64,000 nucleotides of DNA from Paraburkholderia sp. ZP32-5 (GCF_021390495.1 NZ_JAJEJP010000002.1:1426001-1490000); one strand, 5' to 3'; positions 44,144 through 53,796 are shown, counted from the stretch's first letter. The notes: generated by a model from the letters alone, not told the origin. Numbers and translations are program-made.

Positions 44144-45100
44144 TCAAACATCGATTTCAATCGGGTCGACGAGCACGGCAATACGCTTTGCGATGGGGTC
44201 ATCCGTCGTGCCGAATTCCGCGCGTACGGCGTCGAAACATTCGAGAAAGTCCGTCGATGCAGTGCTCAGCACATCGTCCTTGCGCGTGATGAGGCACATT
44301 TCCGTGGTGCCGGGATGATTGATCTGCAATGCGGTGAATGTCATCCGCACGCCGGGGATTTCGACGACCGGCCATGGAACGATCGCCAGCATGTCGGTCG
44401 ATCGGAGCATCGAAAGAAGGCTGAACGTCGAGCCTGCGCGATGTACGCGCTGCACGCCCGACTTGATGTCGCGGTTGATCGCATCCGATAGCGCCGCCGG
44501 CACGCCGAGAAATTCGTTTGTCGCTATCCAGTCGTACGGAGCGAGTTCGGCCCATGTGGTTGCATGCTCAGCCGGATGACCGTTGCGCGCAAGCACCGCG
44601 CATTCATGGGAAAACAGCGGTGTGATGTCGAAGTACTGCGCTTCATCGTTGGCGGGCGTGGGTCCAAACGCCAGATCCGCGCGGCCATCGCGTAGAGCAG
44701 GGTAGCGGTCGCCAAGATGTTCGGTGATCGAGATCTGTACATCGGGCCGCTTGACGTTTAGCCGACGCAACGCCGGGCCAATGAGCGGTGCGACCAGCCA
44801 GGGCGTCGAAACGATCGCGACATGGCCGCCGATCATGCCGTGCTGGATGACGGCCAGTTCATCGCGCGCCGTCTGCACGCTGCGCATGATCAGACGCGCG
44901 TGTTCCGCGAGCTTCTTTCCGGCCTCATTGAGCAATACGCCGTCGCGCGTGCGCTCGAGCAGTACCGAGCCAACCTCGCGCTCGAGTTCGCGCAGGGTCT
45001 TGCTGATGGCGGTGGCCGATCTTCCCAGCCTGATTGCCGCCGTGCGAATGCTGCCCGATTCGGCGATCGCAACGAGGCAATTTAATTGATGAATCTTCAT
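44144..45100 (-). CDS. LysR-family regulator, copy 2 of tandem pair
   Basis: 318 residues from ATG 45100 (MKIHQLNCLVAIAESGSIR); an ATG at 45118 would add six residues. HTH: TAAIRLGRSATAISKTLRELEREVGSVLLERTRDGVLLNEAGKKLAEHARLI. The effector domain mirrors the neighbour through VSTPWLVAPLIGPALRRLNVKRPDVQISITEHLGDRY and DMLAIVPWPVVEIPGVR. The conserved PWPVVE-PGVR block is unusual for LysR in general and marks the subfamily. It diverges from the binding-protein gene at 45579; the 478-base gap between them shows no gene. Confidence 0.88.
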   Translation of the reverse strand: MKIHQLNCLVAIAESGSIRTAAIRLGRSATAISKTLRELEREVGSVLLERTRDGVLLNEAGKKLAEHARLIMRSVQTARDELAVIQHGMIGGHVAIVSTPWLVAPLIGPALRRLNVKRPDVQISITEHLGDRYPALRDGRADLAFGPTPANDEAQYFDITPLFSHECAVLARNGHPAEHATTWAELAPYDWIATNEFLGVPAALSDAINRDIKSGVQRVHRAGSTFSLLSMLRSTDMLAIVPWPVVEIPGVRMTFTALQINHPGTTEMCLITRKDDVLSTASTDFLECFDAVRAEFGTTDDPIAKRIAVLVDPIEIDV

Positions 45101-45578
45101 GAGGCACTCTGTTGCCACCTGCGCAGCGATGATGGTTGAAGCGGGCTACCCATTCCAGCGTTCAGCTGAAAACTCGTTCGACTTGTTCATGGCGCCATTC
45201 TCTCAAGAGTCGGAGCCGCCACCAAACTCCGGGCGGTTCATCACGATGCCGGCGCTATGCGGAAATCGTCATTGTGATTGGGTCGCTGGCATCACAGGGC
45301 GCCTGACGTAGGTGCTTCTGTTTATTTATCGCAAGTGCAAAGAAGACGCTAAACAGATAGATCGGCCCGCTCCCCGTCAGGCAAAGGATGACGCGCGTCG
45401 AAGACTATGCAGATTTCTGCTTCGTAGCTGTCGATTTTCCTCAAGACCCTTCGATTTTTGGAATCTTATATTGCTGCAGCCAGGCACCGGTTAAACCGAG
45501 AACGCGAAAGGCAGGTGGCCGTCGGTCCAGCAAGGACGCGGGCACCGCAGTAATCCACTATCGAGGAGCACGAGAACA

Positions 45579-46730
45579 ATGCATTTCCAGAGAACGGCCA
45601 TCTCCACCGCTTTAGTCATGGGCCTGGCTGTAGCCGGCGCACAAAGTTCGTATGCCGCGGCGCCGGTTGACGTCAAGATCGGCTTTGCCGCGCCTCTTAC
45701 CGGCGGTCAGGCTCACTATGGCGCGGATTTCCGCAGCGGCGTGCAGCTCGCGATCGACGATATGAACGCCACGAATCCGGTCATCGGCGGCAAGTCCGTA
45801 CATTTCGTGCTCGACGCGCAGGATGATCAGGCCGATCCCCGCACCGGCACCACAGTCGCGCAAAAGCTGGTGGACGACGGCGTAGTCGCCGTGATCGGCC
45901 ACTACAACTCGGGCACCAGCATTCCGGCCGCGCCGATCTACGCCAAAGCGGGCATCCCGGAAATCGCGATGGCCACGGCGCCGAACTACACGCGCCTCGG
46001 CCTGCCTACCACGTTCCGTCTGCTGACTTCGGACACTCAGCTGGGCAGTGTGCTCGGCGACTACGCTGTGAAGGGACTCAAGTTCAAGCGCCTTGCGATC
46101 GTCGACGACCGTACCGCGTACGGGCAGGGCGTGGCCGAAGAGTTCAGCAAGGCCGCGAAGGCGGCGGGCGCGACGGTGGTCGATGAGGAATACACGAACG
46201 ACAAGGCCGTGGACTTCCGCGCGATCCTCACCAAGATCAAGCAGGCGAATGTCGATGCGGTGTTCTACGGCGGTGCCGATACTCAGGCTGCGCCGATGCT
46301 GAAGCAGATGCGTTCGCTCGCGATCAAGTCGTCACTGCTCGGTCCCGACATGCTCCAGTCGGATAACCTGATCAAGATCGCCGGCGAGGCGTCCGAAGGC
46401 ACGCTGGCCGCGTCGGAGGGCAGCCCGCTCGCGCAGATGCCGGGCGGCAAGGCATTTGCCGAGCATTACACGAAGCGCTTCAACCAGCCGGTGGAGCTGT
46501 ACGCACCGTATGCCTACGACGGCACGATGGCCGTGTTCAACGCGATGAAGAAAGCGGATTCGACCGATCCGCATGTGTTCCTTGCCGCGCTGAAGGCTAC
46601 GAATATGAAGGGCGTCACGACCAGTGAACTCTCCTACGATCAGTATGGCGATCTGAAGTATGGCGGAGTGACGGTGTACAAGGTGGTCAACGGCGCGTGG
46701 AAGCCGTTGCAAACGGTGGGTACGAAGTAA
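45579..46730 (+). CDS. Orphan branched-chain-type ABC binding protein
   Basis: 383 residues. Signal peptide TALVMGLAVAGAQSSYA-AAP, then DVKIGFAAPLTGGQAHYGADFRSGVQLAIDDMNA, VIGHYNSGTSIPAAPIYAKAGIPEIAMATAPNYTRLGLPTTFRLLTSDTQLGSVLGDYAVKGL and DRTAYGQGVAEEFSKAAKAAGATVV, a Peripla_BP_6 fold like LivJ. The Tyr/Ser pocket (HYNSGTS) supports an amino-acid ligand. No permease or ATPase follows, so it must use a transporter elsewhere. The divergent LysR gene may control it. Confidence 0.88.
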   Translation: MHFQRTAISTALVMGLAVAGAQSSYAAAPVDVKIGFAAPLTGGQAHYGADFRSGVQLAIDDMNATNPVIGGKSVHFVLDAQDDQADPRTGTTVAQKLVDDGVVAVIGHYNSGTSIPAAPIYAKAGIPEIAMATAPNYTRLGLPTTFRLLTSDTQLGSVLGDYAVKGLKFKRLAIVDDRTAYGQGVAEEFSKAAKAAGATVVDEEYTNDKAVDFRAILTKIKQANVDAVFYGGADTQAAPMLKQMRSLAIKSSLLGPDMLQSDNLIKIAGEASEGTLAASEGSPLAQMPGGKAFAEHYTKRFNQPVELYAPYAYDGTMAVFNAMKKADSTDPHVFLAALKATNMKGVTTSELSYDQYGDLKYGGVTVYKVVNGAWKPLQTVGTK

Positions 46731-47779
46731 GTCACCTAAAAGATCGAAGGTGCCGTGAGGCACTGCTCACGCATATTGTTCACTAGAGGAGCGGTATGCG
46801 TGAGCGCTTTCTGTTCTGATATTTTGACCGGCGCTCACCGGGATTTTTCTGCGAATTCCTCTTCGCGCCGGGCTCGCGTGGCTGAGTTTCTGCGTGCACT
46901 TGCTGAAGGAACGCCAGCCTGGCGATCGAAGGTGCGATCGGTCACGACAACAGTGACGATGACGACTGAAAACTACTGTGCGCTTCAATCGAGGCGCATG
47001 GATACAAGAACGTAGTAATGGCGGTGTCGAAACCGCCTGGTTCTGATCTCTACCAGCGTCTGGCCTCGGAGCGCAAACTTCAGCTGCCGAGAGCCGTGCC
47101 GGCGACCAAAGGGCTGGCGCGGTCGTCGCCTACGACATCCCCATCAAGACGACTCGCGACGGCCAGCAGGACGTACTCCGCCTCGTTGTATCCGCTTTGC
47201 CTCAATGAGCAAGGCGTCGATGCGCCTCGTCCCGTACTGCCGCAGCCTCGACGATCAGTTCAGCAATCCAGCGTAGCGCACTTCTGACCATCGAAAATGC
47301 GCGAACAACAAGGGGGGCTGGCTCAGCGGCGAAAGTGTTGGGGGCAGCAGACATTATTGACTCCGGGTTTATTTCTAAGTGAAAACCCTAATATCGTACC
47401 ATTTTTGTCTGGCGCTTGCCAACGCTGCGATCCTCAAAATGTCAGTGCATGAGGCCGTGAGGGATGTTGCGATCCGACTCGCTCTGGAAGATGAACTTTC
47501 TCGGGTGCGGTCTGGTAAGCGGGTCGCGGTATTGCCGTCTGTTGTCATCACTGCTCGTGCTTCGATGAGCGTGCGATGCCTGGAACAAATCGCAAAATAG
47601 GTCGGCGCACTTAGGTCGCAAGTTGCGGCGCCGGTTGGATTTTCACGGTGGTCTGCGACGAGGGCGTCGTCCGGTCCGTCTCGCGCCGGATTGCTTGAGT
47701 CCAAACCCTGAAGCAGGCTCGCGTTGCTCCGGGAATTCCGGGCTAACTATATTTGACATAATATAAATTATCAACAGTT
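46731..47779. other. About 1 kb without a recognisable gene
   Basis: Several short frames exist (for example 47379-47600 plus, 47375-47704 minus) but none shows a domain or convincing start. A perfect 6-base stem CGTGAG/CTCACG lies just after the binding-protein gene (46754-46771) without a T run. The stretch leads into the insertion sequence and is probably eroded accessory DNA. Confidence 0.4.
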
Positions 47780-49476
47780 TGTCTGTAGTGGCTATATCCT
47801 AATGTCGTGTTCTGGCCATTTAGAAATGTCGTGTTTTGACCTCGGTATGCTTGCCGGTTCCTCATGGCGCTATGGAGACGGCGATGCATCCCGCGACCCT
47901 GGTGACATTGAACATGCGCGAACTCGACCGGCTGAAGGTCATTGAGGCCGTTGCCGACATGGGCCTCAAGCCTGGTCGCGCGGCCGAACGCCTGGGCTTG
48001 ACCGTACGTCAGGTTGAGCGCCTTGTGATCCGCTACTAGGAATCCGGTGCAGCGGGACTGGCCTCGCGCAGACGTGGCCAGTCCGGCAACCGGAAGCTGG
48101 ACGAAGGACTGGCCCAGCAGGCGCTGGCGATCATCCGTGAACGCTACGCCGATTTTGGGCCGACACTGACCTGCGAGAAGCTGCGGGAATGCCACGGCAT
48201 CCGGATGGCCAGGGAAACGGTCAGGCGGCTGATGACAGACGCCGCTCTGTGGATACCACGCCGGCAGCGGCCGCCGAAGATCTATCAGCCGCGGGCGCGT
48301 CGTGCGTGTCTGGGCGAACTGATCCAGATTGATGGCAGCGATCACCGGTGGTTCGAGGAACGGGCGCCGGCCTGCACACTGCTGGTTTACGTCGACGATG
48401 CGGCCAGCCGGCTGATGCATCTGCACTTCACGGCGAGCGAATCGACCTTCAGCTATTTCGAGGCGACGCGGGCGTACATCGAATGCCACGGCAAGCCTGG
48501 CGCGTTTTACAGCGACAAGGCGAGCGTGTTTCGCAGTGGCAAGGCCCATGAAACGGGAAGCAGCTTGACACATTTCGGCCGGGCGATGTTCGAGCTGAAC
48601 ATTGACACGTTCTGCGCGAACAGCAGCTCAGCGAAGGGTCGCGTCGAGCGCGCCCACCTGACGCTGCAGGACCGACTGGTGAAGGAATTGCGACTGCGCG
48701 CAATCAGCACGATCGTCGAAGCCAATGCGTATGCGCCCTCCTTCGTGGCGGCCTACAACGCACGCTTCGCGAAGCCGCCGAAGAACGATTTCGACGCGCA
48801 CCGGCTGCTGCGGGGTGACGAGAATCTCGACCTGCTGATGACGTGGCGCGAGACGCGACGTGTGACGAAATCACTGACCATTCAGTACGACCGCGTAATG
48901 TACCTGCTGGATGACACGCCGGAGAACCGGAAACTGATCCACCGCTACATCGACGTGTGGGAGTACGCGGACGGGCGCATCGAGATCCGCGCAGATGGCC
49001 GGGTGTTGCCGAACCGGCAATACGACAGGCTGGCCGAAATCGACCAGGGCGCGATCGTTGAACATAAACACCTGAGTCACGCGCTGCAGGTCGCGCAGGC
49101 GATCCAGGCGCAACGCGATAACCGGCGTATCTCCGGCTCGCCCTCGCGCACGAACCAGGGACAACCGGTTCGGGCAACGGAACGCGCGCAAGGCACGAAG
49201 AAGCAGCGTGAATTCACCCAGGACGACATCAACGGCGTGATCACGGAACTGGCACAACGAAGGCAGCCGAACCAGACACGCAAACCTGGCGGTCGGTCGG
49301 CAGGACCTGTCTGAACGGACTGACACGCCCTGCCCGTTCACGCGCTGTCCTTCAACACTACGTGAGATTCAAACCGTTAAAGACTGAGTCAAACTCAACG
49401 TCAAAACCCGACATTTCTAAATAGCTGCCGCTACGACATCTTGAAATGGCCCCGACATTGTCTGTAGCGGCTATTT
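47780..49476 (+). mobile_element. IS1202/ISNCY-type insertion sequence
   Basis: The element carries a transposase pseudogene and complex inverted ends. The left end has TAATGTCG and AAATGTCGTGTTTTGAC; the reverse complement of the right end has AATGTCGGGGCCATTT, AGATGTCG and AAATGTCGGGTTTTGAC, so repeated ATGTCG boxes occur at both ends. Outside them, TGTCTGTAGTGGCTATAT (47780-47797) and TGTCTGTAGCGGCTATTT (49459-49476) are direct repeats, 16/18 identical, probably a long target duplication or related flanks. Exact ends are uncertain by about 20 bases. Confidence 0.7.
47884..49314 (+). pseudogene. IS1202/ISNCY-type transposase interrupted by one amber codon
   Basis: From ATG 47884 the frame reads an HTH (MRELDRLKVIEAVADMGLKPGRAAERLGLTVRQVERLVIRY), hits TAG at 48037-48039, and continues in the same frame as ESGAAGLASRRRGQSGNRKL, then RERYADFGPTLTCEKLRECHG. 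The DDE domain follows: CLGELIQIDGSDHRWFE (first Asp), HLHFTASESTFSYFEATRAYIECHGKPGAFYSDKASVF (second Asp) and ELNIDTFCANSSSAKGRVERAHLTLQDRLVKELRLR (Glu in RVERA). Everything except the one stop looks intact, so the damage is recent, or suppression or restart at 48205 would be needed for activity. Confidence 0.85.
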
Positions 49477-49583
49477 AGATGGAATGGTCGCCTCCCGCCT
49501 TAACAGGCTAGCCGACGCCGCAGGATCGCGTCCGGGACATGCGACATTGCTGGTTCGGCATTCCTGCCGTCAAGGAGAACCAG

Positions 49584-49734
49584 ATGGAACCCACGATCAT
49601 TGCCATCGACCTGGCCAAGCGCGTTTCCAGCTTCACTATGTCGAACCTGAAACCGGCGCGATTCACAGCAAGGTGCTCAAACGCGCGCAGCTTGTGCCGT
49701 TCTTTGCTAACCGGTCATCGAGCCGTGTCGTCAT
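49584..49734 (+). pseudogene. IS110-family transposase N-terminal stub
   Basis: ATG 49584 with AAGGAG upstream starts MEPTIIAIDLAKR, the RuvC-like DEDD first-Asp motif of IS110 transposases. Around 49621-49630 one base is missing (GTTTCC for an expected GTTTTCC), after which the +1 frame continues FQLHYVEPETGAIHSKV, then LKRAQLVPFFANRSSSRVVM. The match stops abruptly at 49734, where a monooxygenase gene on the other strand begins. Only about 50 of some 340 residues survive. Confidence 0.75.
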
Positions 49735-50281
49735 GCTCTGCACTGCGGACGAACCGGTCCCGACGATTCCGATGCGTTTGCCGCTCAGGGAAAGCTCAAG
49801 ATCCCATTGGGCGGAGTGCACGACAGGGCCGGCGAACTCGTCTAGCCCTTCGATCACAGGGAAGCGTGGGACGCGCAATCGCTCAACCGCCCCAATAACA
49901 ATATCTGCGTGAATTTCCTCGCCATCCGCTGTGTTGAGCAGCCACTCCCTTCCGACCAATTCCGCAGCGATGACGTCAACCCCTAACCGAATGTGATTGT
50001 CGATCTCGAATCGCGTCGCGATGTTCCGGAAGTAGTCCGACGGCTGAGCACCTGTCGCGAAGGTGCTCGTCACAGTGGTGTTAGGAGCAAAAGGATAGCA
50101 ATAATATTGCGTCGGCACGTCGCACGCTACGCCGGGATATCGATTGTCCCGCCAGATCCCGTCGACGGACTGCGCTTTCTCCAAAATCTGAAACGTCGAA
50201 ATGCCCATTTTCCCTGAGCCGGATGCCCATCCGGATCCCGGCTGCCCCTGAGCCAATGATGACAATTCTCTTGTTAGTCAT
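49735..50281 (-). pseudogene. Baeyer-Villiger/flavin monooxygenase, truncated and frameshifted
   Basis: Starts at ATG 50281 (MTNKRIVIIGSGAAGIRMGIRLRENGHFD). A one-base shift near 50188-50197 moves reading to another frame: FQILEKAQSVDGIWRDNRYPGVACDVPTQYYCYPFAPN. It proceeds through SDYFRNIATRFEIDNHIRLGVDVIAAEL, the BVMO fingerprint FAGPVVHSAQWD (F-x-G-x3-H-x3-W-D, intact), and the second Rossmann loop GKRIGIVGTGSSAVQS, where it is cut at 49734 by the IS110 stub. About 180 of 500 or so residues remain. It precedes a quinone oxidoreductase and a hydrolase on the same strand, so it was likely the first enzyme of that module. Confidence 0.78.
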
Positions 50282-50467
50282 TCGATTTGTTTTGCTAATA
50301 GTATGTGAAGAGAATATTCGTTTAACTAAGGGTTGTGCAACGGCTTCAGTTCTTCTCAATGCTGATAGCCCACACCAGCGCAGACCGATAGCATGGGTGC
50401 GAGAACGGGACTGCCACAAACGCTTTGCAGGGGTCCTGCAGCTCATCCCGGAGAAAGTTTTGATGCC

Positions 50468-51484
50468 TTAAGCGATGCGTAGAACAATTTTTCCGACGTG
50501 TTTGCCTGCATCCATTCGGACATGGGCTTTCGCGGCTTCCGATAACGGGAAAGTCGTGTCGACAATCGGCCTCAATCGCCCTTCGATCAAGTGAAGCCAG
50601 ACACGGTCCAGCAGCGTGTCTGCAACATGCGCCTTAAAAGCGGCCGACCGAGCTCGCAGTGTCGAGCCTGTGAGCGTGAGTCGCCGAGTCATCACCGACG
50701 CCATGTTGATCTCGGCTTGCATGCCGCCCTGAACGGCGATGGTGACATGTCGGCCGCCCTCAGCGAGGCACTGTAGATTGCGCGACACATAGCTACCCGC
50801 GACCATGTCAAGAACCACGTTGACGCCCCGACCATCCGTGATGCGCTTCACTTCTTCGACAAAATCGTGAGTCCTGTAGTTGATCGCGTGGGCAGCTCCG
50901 ATCTCCAGCGCACGCGCACACTTTTGATCCGACCCACAGGTGACAATTACAGTCAGACCGAACACGCGACCAAGCGAAATAGCCATTGTCCCGATGCCAG
51001 ACGTACCGCCGTGTACTAGCACAACGCTGCCTTCGGTCACATGCGCGCTATCGAACAGGTTGCTCCATACGGTGAATAGTGTTTCGGGCAAAGCCGCTGC
51101 TTCGATCATGGAAAGTCCCGCGGGCACGGGCAAGCATTGGCCAGAGGGGGCACAACAATATTCGGCGTAAGCGCCGCCCGCGACAAGCGCGCAAACTGTC
51201 TGCCCTACGCGCACCGGGTCGGCGCCTGCGCCCGCCCCGACGATCTTCCCGGAAAGCTCCAGGCCGAGAATACGCGGCGCGCCAGCGGGTGGTGGATATT
51301 GGCCGAGGCGCTGAATCACGTCCGGGCGATTGACGCCGGCCGCAGCGACCTGGATAAGATATTCTCCAGGCCCCGGTGTGGGTATCGGGCGGGCGACGGG
51401 CTTCAAGACCTCGGGGCCGCCCGGTTCGTCCGGGTCGATCGCTATCATGGTCTTGGGCAAGGTGGTTACAAACTGTTCATTCAT
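50468..51484 (-). CDS. Zn-independent medium-chain reductase (NADPH:quinone oxidoreductase-like)
   Basis: 338 residues. MDR features are MIAIDPDEPGGPEVLKPVARPIPTPGPGEYLIQVAAAGVNRPDVIQRLGQYPPPAGAPRILGLELSGKIVGAG, VCALVAGGAYAEYCCAPSGQCLPVPAGLSMIEAAALPETLFTVW, and the cofactor loop VLVHGGTSGIGTMAISLGRVFGLTVIVTCGSDQKCARALEIGA. The NRPD and GGAYAEY patterns match the TP53I3 (PIG3)-like quinone oxidoreductases. NADPH-dependent reduction of an unsaturated ketone or quinone is likely. It lies between the broken monooxygenase and the hydrolase. Confidence 0.9.
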   Translation of the reverse strand: MNEQFVTTLPKTMIAIDPDEPGGPEVLKPVARPIPTPGPGEYLIQVAAAGVNRPDVIQRLGQYPPPAGAPRILGLELSGKIVGAGAGADPVRVGQTVCALVAGGAYAEYCCAPSGQCLPVPAGLSMIEAAALPETLFTVWSNLFDSAHVTEGSVVLVHGGTSGIGTMAISLGRVFGLTVIVTCGSDQKCARALEIGAAHAINYRTHDFVEEVKRITDGRGVNVVLDMVAGSYVSRNLQCLAEGGRHVTIAVQGGMQAEINMASVMTRRLTLTGSTLRARSAAFKAHVADTLLDRVWLHLIEGRLRPIVDTTFPLSEAAKAHVRMDAGKHVGKIVLRIA

Positions 51485-51502
51485 CGTTTTCTGGCCGCTG
51501 GC

Positions 51503-52399
51503 TTATTGATCTGCCCGATGCTTGATGAGAAACGCGTCGATCGCTGTATTGACAGCCGCAGGGTTCTCGCGCGCAGCAAGATGTCCTGTGTCTGGCAGAA
51601 GAATCAATTCGCTGCCAGCGATCGCATCGACCATTCTCTGCGTCTGCACGGTATCGAAGACGCGATCCTCGGCGCCTGCGATAACCAGAACCGGCACGTC
51701 GCGGATCCGTCGCATCGTTTCATGAAGATCCTCGCGGGCGAGCAGGATGCCTTTTATCGCAAAAGCGAGCGAGACGGGATCTTCGCGCAACACCTGGCCA
51801 AGATAGGCGAGAAATTCAGGATTGCGGGCTTCGGCGGCATGGCTTCCGAAGCCCTGTTGTACTGCCGGCAGTAGCCAGTCGGGAGCGGTTTCGCATTGTT
51901 CCAGGCCGGCGGCGACCCCGGTCATCTGCTCGATCAGCTCTGGTGTCGATGGCGAAGCCGTGCCATTGGTGATGATTGCCGCGAGAATCCGCTCAGGCAA
52001 GTCGGCTGCGGCAACACCCGCTACCAGGGAGCCCCAGGAGTTGCCAACGACAATGCACTTTTCGATGCTGAGGGTGTCGAGAATCGCCTTGAGGCACGCA
52101 ACAGATTCTTCAACGGAAATCGGGCGCCGCAAAGCATCCGACTCACCGATCCCCGGCGGATTGATCAATACGACTCGGTAATCGGGTGCAAAATGATCGA
52201 ACTGGTAGCTCCACATGGACGCATCCAGCATGAGACTGGGCCAGAAAATCATGTCTCGACCGTTTTCGTTACCTCCAGTACGAATACTAACCTGACCGAA
52301 TTCGGTGAGTACCTTCCGCTCCTGAGTTTGAGTCTTCCAGTTATCCGTCGGTGGGTTCGGTTTTTCGTAGTTGGTAGTACTCACAGTATGGCTCGACAT
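51503..52399 (-). CDS. Alpha/beta hydrolase
   Basis: 298 residues from ATG 52399. After a 30-residue polar N-terminus comes the fold: MIFWPSLMLDASMWSYQFDHFAPDYRVVLINPPGIGESDA, the nucleophile elbow GNSWGSLVAG (Ser121), the acid in VLVIAGAEDRVF, and the His in LLPDTGHLAARENPAAVN. An oxyanion position is in WPSLML. An ester or lactone hydrolase fits a partner of a Baeyer-Villiger enzyme, as here. It diverges from a TetR gene 246 bases away, its likely regulator. Confidence 0.88.
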   Translation of the reverse strand: MSSHTVSTTNYEKPNPPTDNWKTQTQERKVLTEFGQVSIRTGGNENGRDMIFWPSLMLDASMWSYQFDHFAPDYRVVLINPPGIGESDALRRPISVEESVACLKAILDTLSIEKCIVVGNSWGSLVAGVAAADLPERILAAIITNGTASPSTPELIEQMTGVAAGLEQCETAPDWLLPAVQQGFGSHAAEARNPEFLAYLGQVLREDPVSLAFAIKGILLAREDLHETMRRIRDVPVLVIAGAEDRVFDTVQTQRMVDAIAGSELILLPDTGHLAARENPAAVNTAIDAFLIKHRADQ

Positions 52400-52645
52400 T
52401 TAAAGCTCCAATTCGGTTCGCAGTGGTGTTGCCAACCGGAAAGTAGGTTGGCATGGGTGAAATCAGTTTTCGCCCGGGACCATTCATAGGCTGGCCGGAA
52501 TGGCTGATGGTGCCGCTCCGTCAGCCCGCTCCCAGGCTGTCTCCAGACGCCGGCTGCTGTCGTGTGCAAAAGAATCGCGCCTCTAGCCAAACAATCTGAA
52601 CAACGATAAGATTCGATTCTATGCCACCATCTTAACAGCGTCAAG

Positions 52646-53260
52646 ATGATTTCTGATCGACCTGCATTAGTCCCGCCAAAGGGTTCTTACCATCACGGCG
52701 ATCTCCGTTCCGCTCTTGTCGGAGCTGGCGAAGCTGTGCTCGAAGAGCAAGGCGTCGGCGGTTTTACGCTGGCCGAATGTGCCCGGCGTGCCGGCGTCTC
52801 CAAGGCCGCGCCGGCACACCACTTCGGAAATGTGCACGGTCTGCTCGCCGCGATCGCCAAGAAAGGTGTGGACGAGCTTGCCGAGCGCCTTGAGGAAGCT
52901 CTCGCGCTGGTCAAAGAAGGGCCCGCGCAGCGATTGCGCTGCGTCGCACGGGTATATGTAGATTTCGCCTTGGAGCGCCCAGAGCGGTTCCGGCTTATGT
53001 TCGGCCCGGCACGCCCAAACGATCAGCGTGGCGAAACGCTTGTCGCCTCAACGGACTGTGCCCTGTTTATTCTCGAGCGAGAGGTTGCTGCTGTGCGTCC
53101 GGATTTGAAGAATCGCCGGGCCATCACCGTGTTCACATGGTCGTTCGTACATGGCCTTGCAATGCTGTTGCTCGATCGCCGACTCGCCAGGTTGATGGAT
53201 GGCGACCATGCAGATCGCGAGGCGTTAATCTCCGACGCCGTGCGACTGCTATCCTTTTAG
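52646..53260 (+). CDS. TetR-family repressor
   Basis: 204 residues from ATG 52646. N-terminal HTH: SYHHGDLRSALVGAGEAVLEEQGVGGFTLAECARRAGVSKAAPAHHFGNVHGLLAAIAKKG, then a TetR_C (WHG) domain: QRLRCVARVYVDFALERPERFRLMFG and FTWSFVHGLAMLLLDRRLARLM. It is divergent from the hydrolase/quinone-oxidoreductase/monooxygenase genes. The next bases after its stop belong to the IS5 remnant, 6 bases away, so the insertion barely spared it. Confidence 0.88.
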   Translation: MISDRPALVPPKGSYHHGDLRSALVGAGEAVLEEQGVGGFTLAECARRAGVSKAAPAHHFGNVHGLLAAIAKKGVDELAERLEEALALVKEGPAQRLRCVARVYVDFALERPERFRLMFGPARPNDQRGETLVASTDCALFILEREVAAVRPDLKNRRAITVFTWSFVHGLAMLLLDRRLARLMDGDHADREALISDAVRLLSF

Positions 53261-53265
53261 AGGCG

Positions 53266-53796
53266 TTAACACAATGAGTTCTGCAGTTTTCGCAAACAGA
53301 TAGTGCAGCAGGCGAGTTTCATAAAGGCTTCGTGGATAAACGCAAGGCGTTCGAAGCGGATGCGCAGTCGTCGGCAGTTGTGAAGCCACGAAATGGTTCA
53401 CTCGACGACCAAGCGGGTTTTGCCAAGGCCGCTGCCATGGGGCTGGCCACGTCGGGCGATTTCGGCGGACGGCGGTATTTGTCGTGATCGTAGTATCGAT
53501 CGCCCTGAACGATGCGGGGTTTGGAAAGCGACCGGCCGCGCATGCCGCCAATGGGCAGGGTCGCATCAGGTAATCCTCACGGGCGCCAACCGCCACGATG
53601 TCACCCCGCTTCACGCGCCGGTTGGAGCGGAATGCCCTGCGCATCGGTAGTCAGGTGGCGCTTTGAACCAGGTCGCGCGCGGTCGGTGGGATTCGGTCCC
53701 GTTTTTGACCTGCACCCACCGCGCGGAACGAAAAGGAATCGACGACGAGACGGGGCCAGTCAATCCGGTCGGACTCGCGTAGCTTCGCGAATTAGA
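53266..53796 (-). pseudogene. IS5-family transposase, decayed, with internal inversion
   Basis: Read on the minus strand in several frames: FAKLRESDRIDWPRLVVDSF and SFRAVGAG, KTGPNPTDRARPGSKRHL then TTDAQGIP (first DDE part), then (inverted, on the plus strand at 53569-53626) VILTGANRHDVTPLHAPV, then MRGRSLSKPRIVQGDRYYDH, GSGLGKTR and a reading ending TICLRKLQNSLC. These are consecutive blocks of an IS5/IS427-like transposase C-terminal two thirds, with frameshifts. The 58-base inverted block sits exactly where LTGANRHDVTPL is expected. The N-terminal part is replaced by the group II intron. Confidence 0.7.

Noticed and set aside
46754..46771. CGTGAG/CTCACG hairpin considered as terminator
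   Set aside because: Only six base pairs and no T run; too weak to call.
46755..47015. Short plus-strand frame after the orphan binding protein
   Set aside because: No domain or start signal; likely non-coding.
47080..47200. Minus-strand reading YNEAEYVLLAVASRLDGD, resembling RNase H NxEAEY
   Set aside because: Only a few residues match, no other RNase H motifs follow, and the frame is broken; treated as coincidence.
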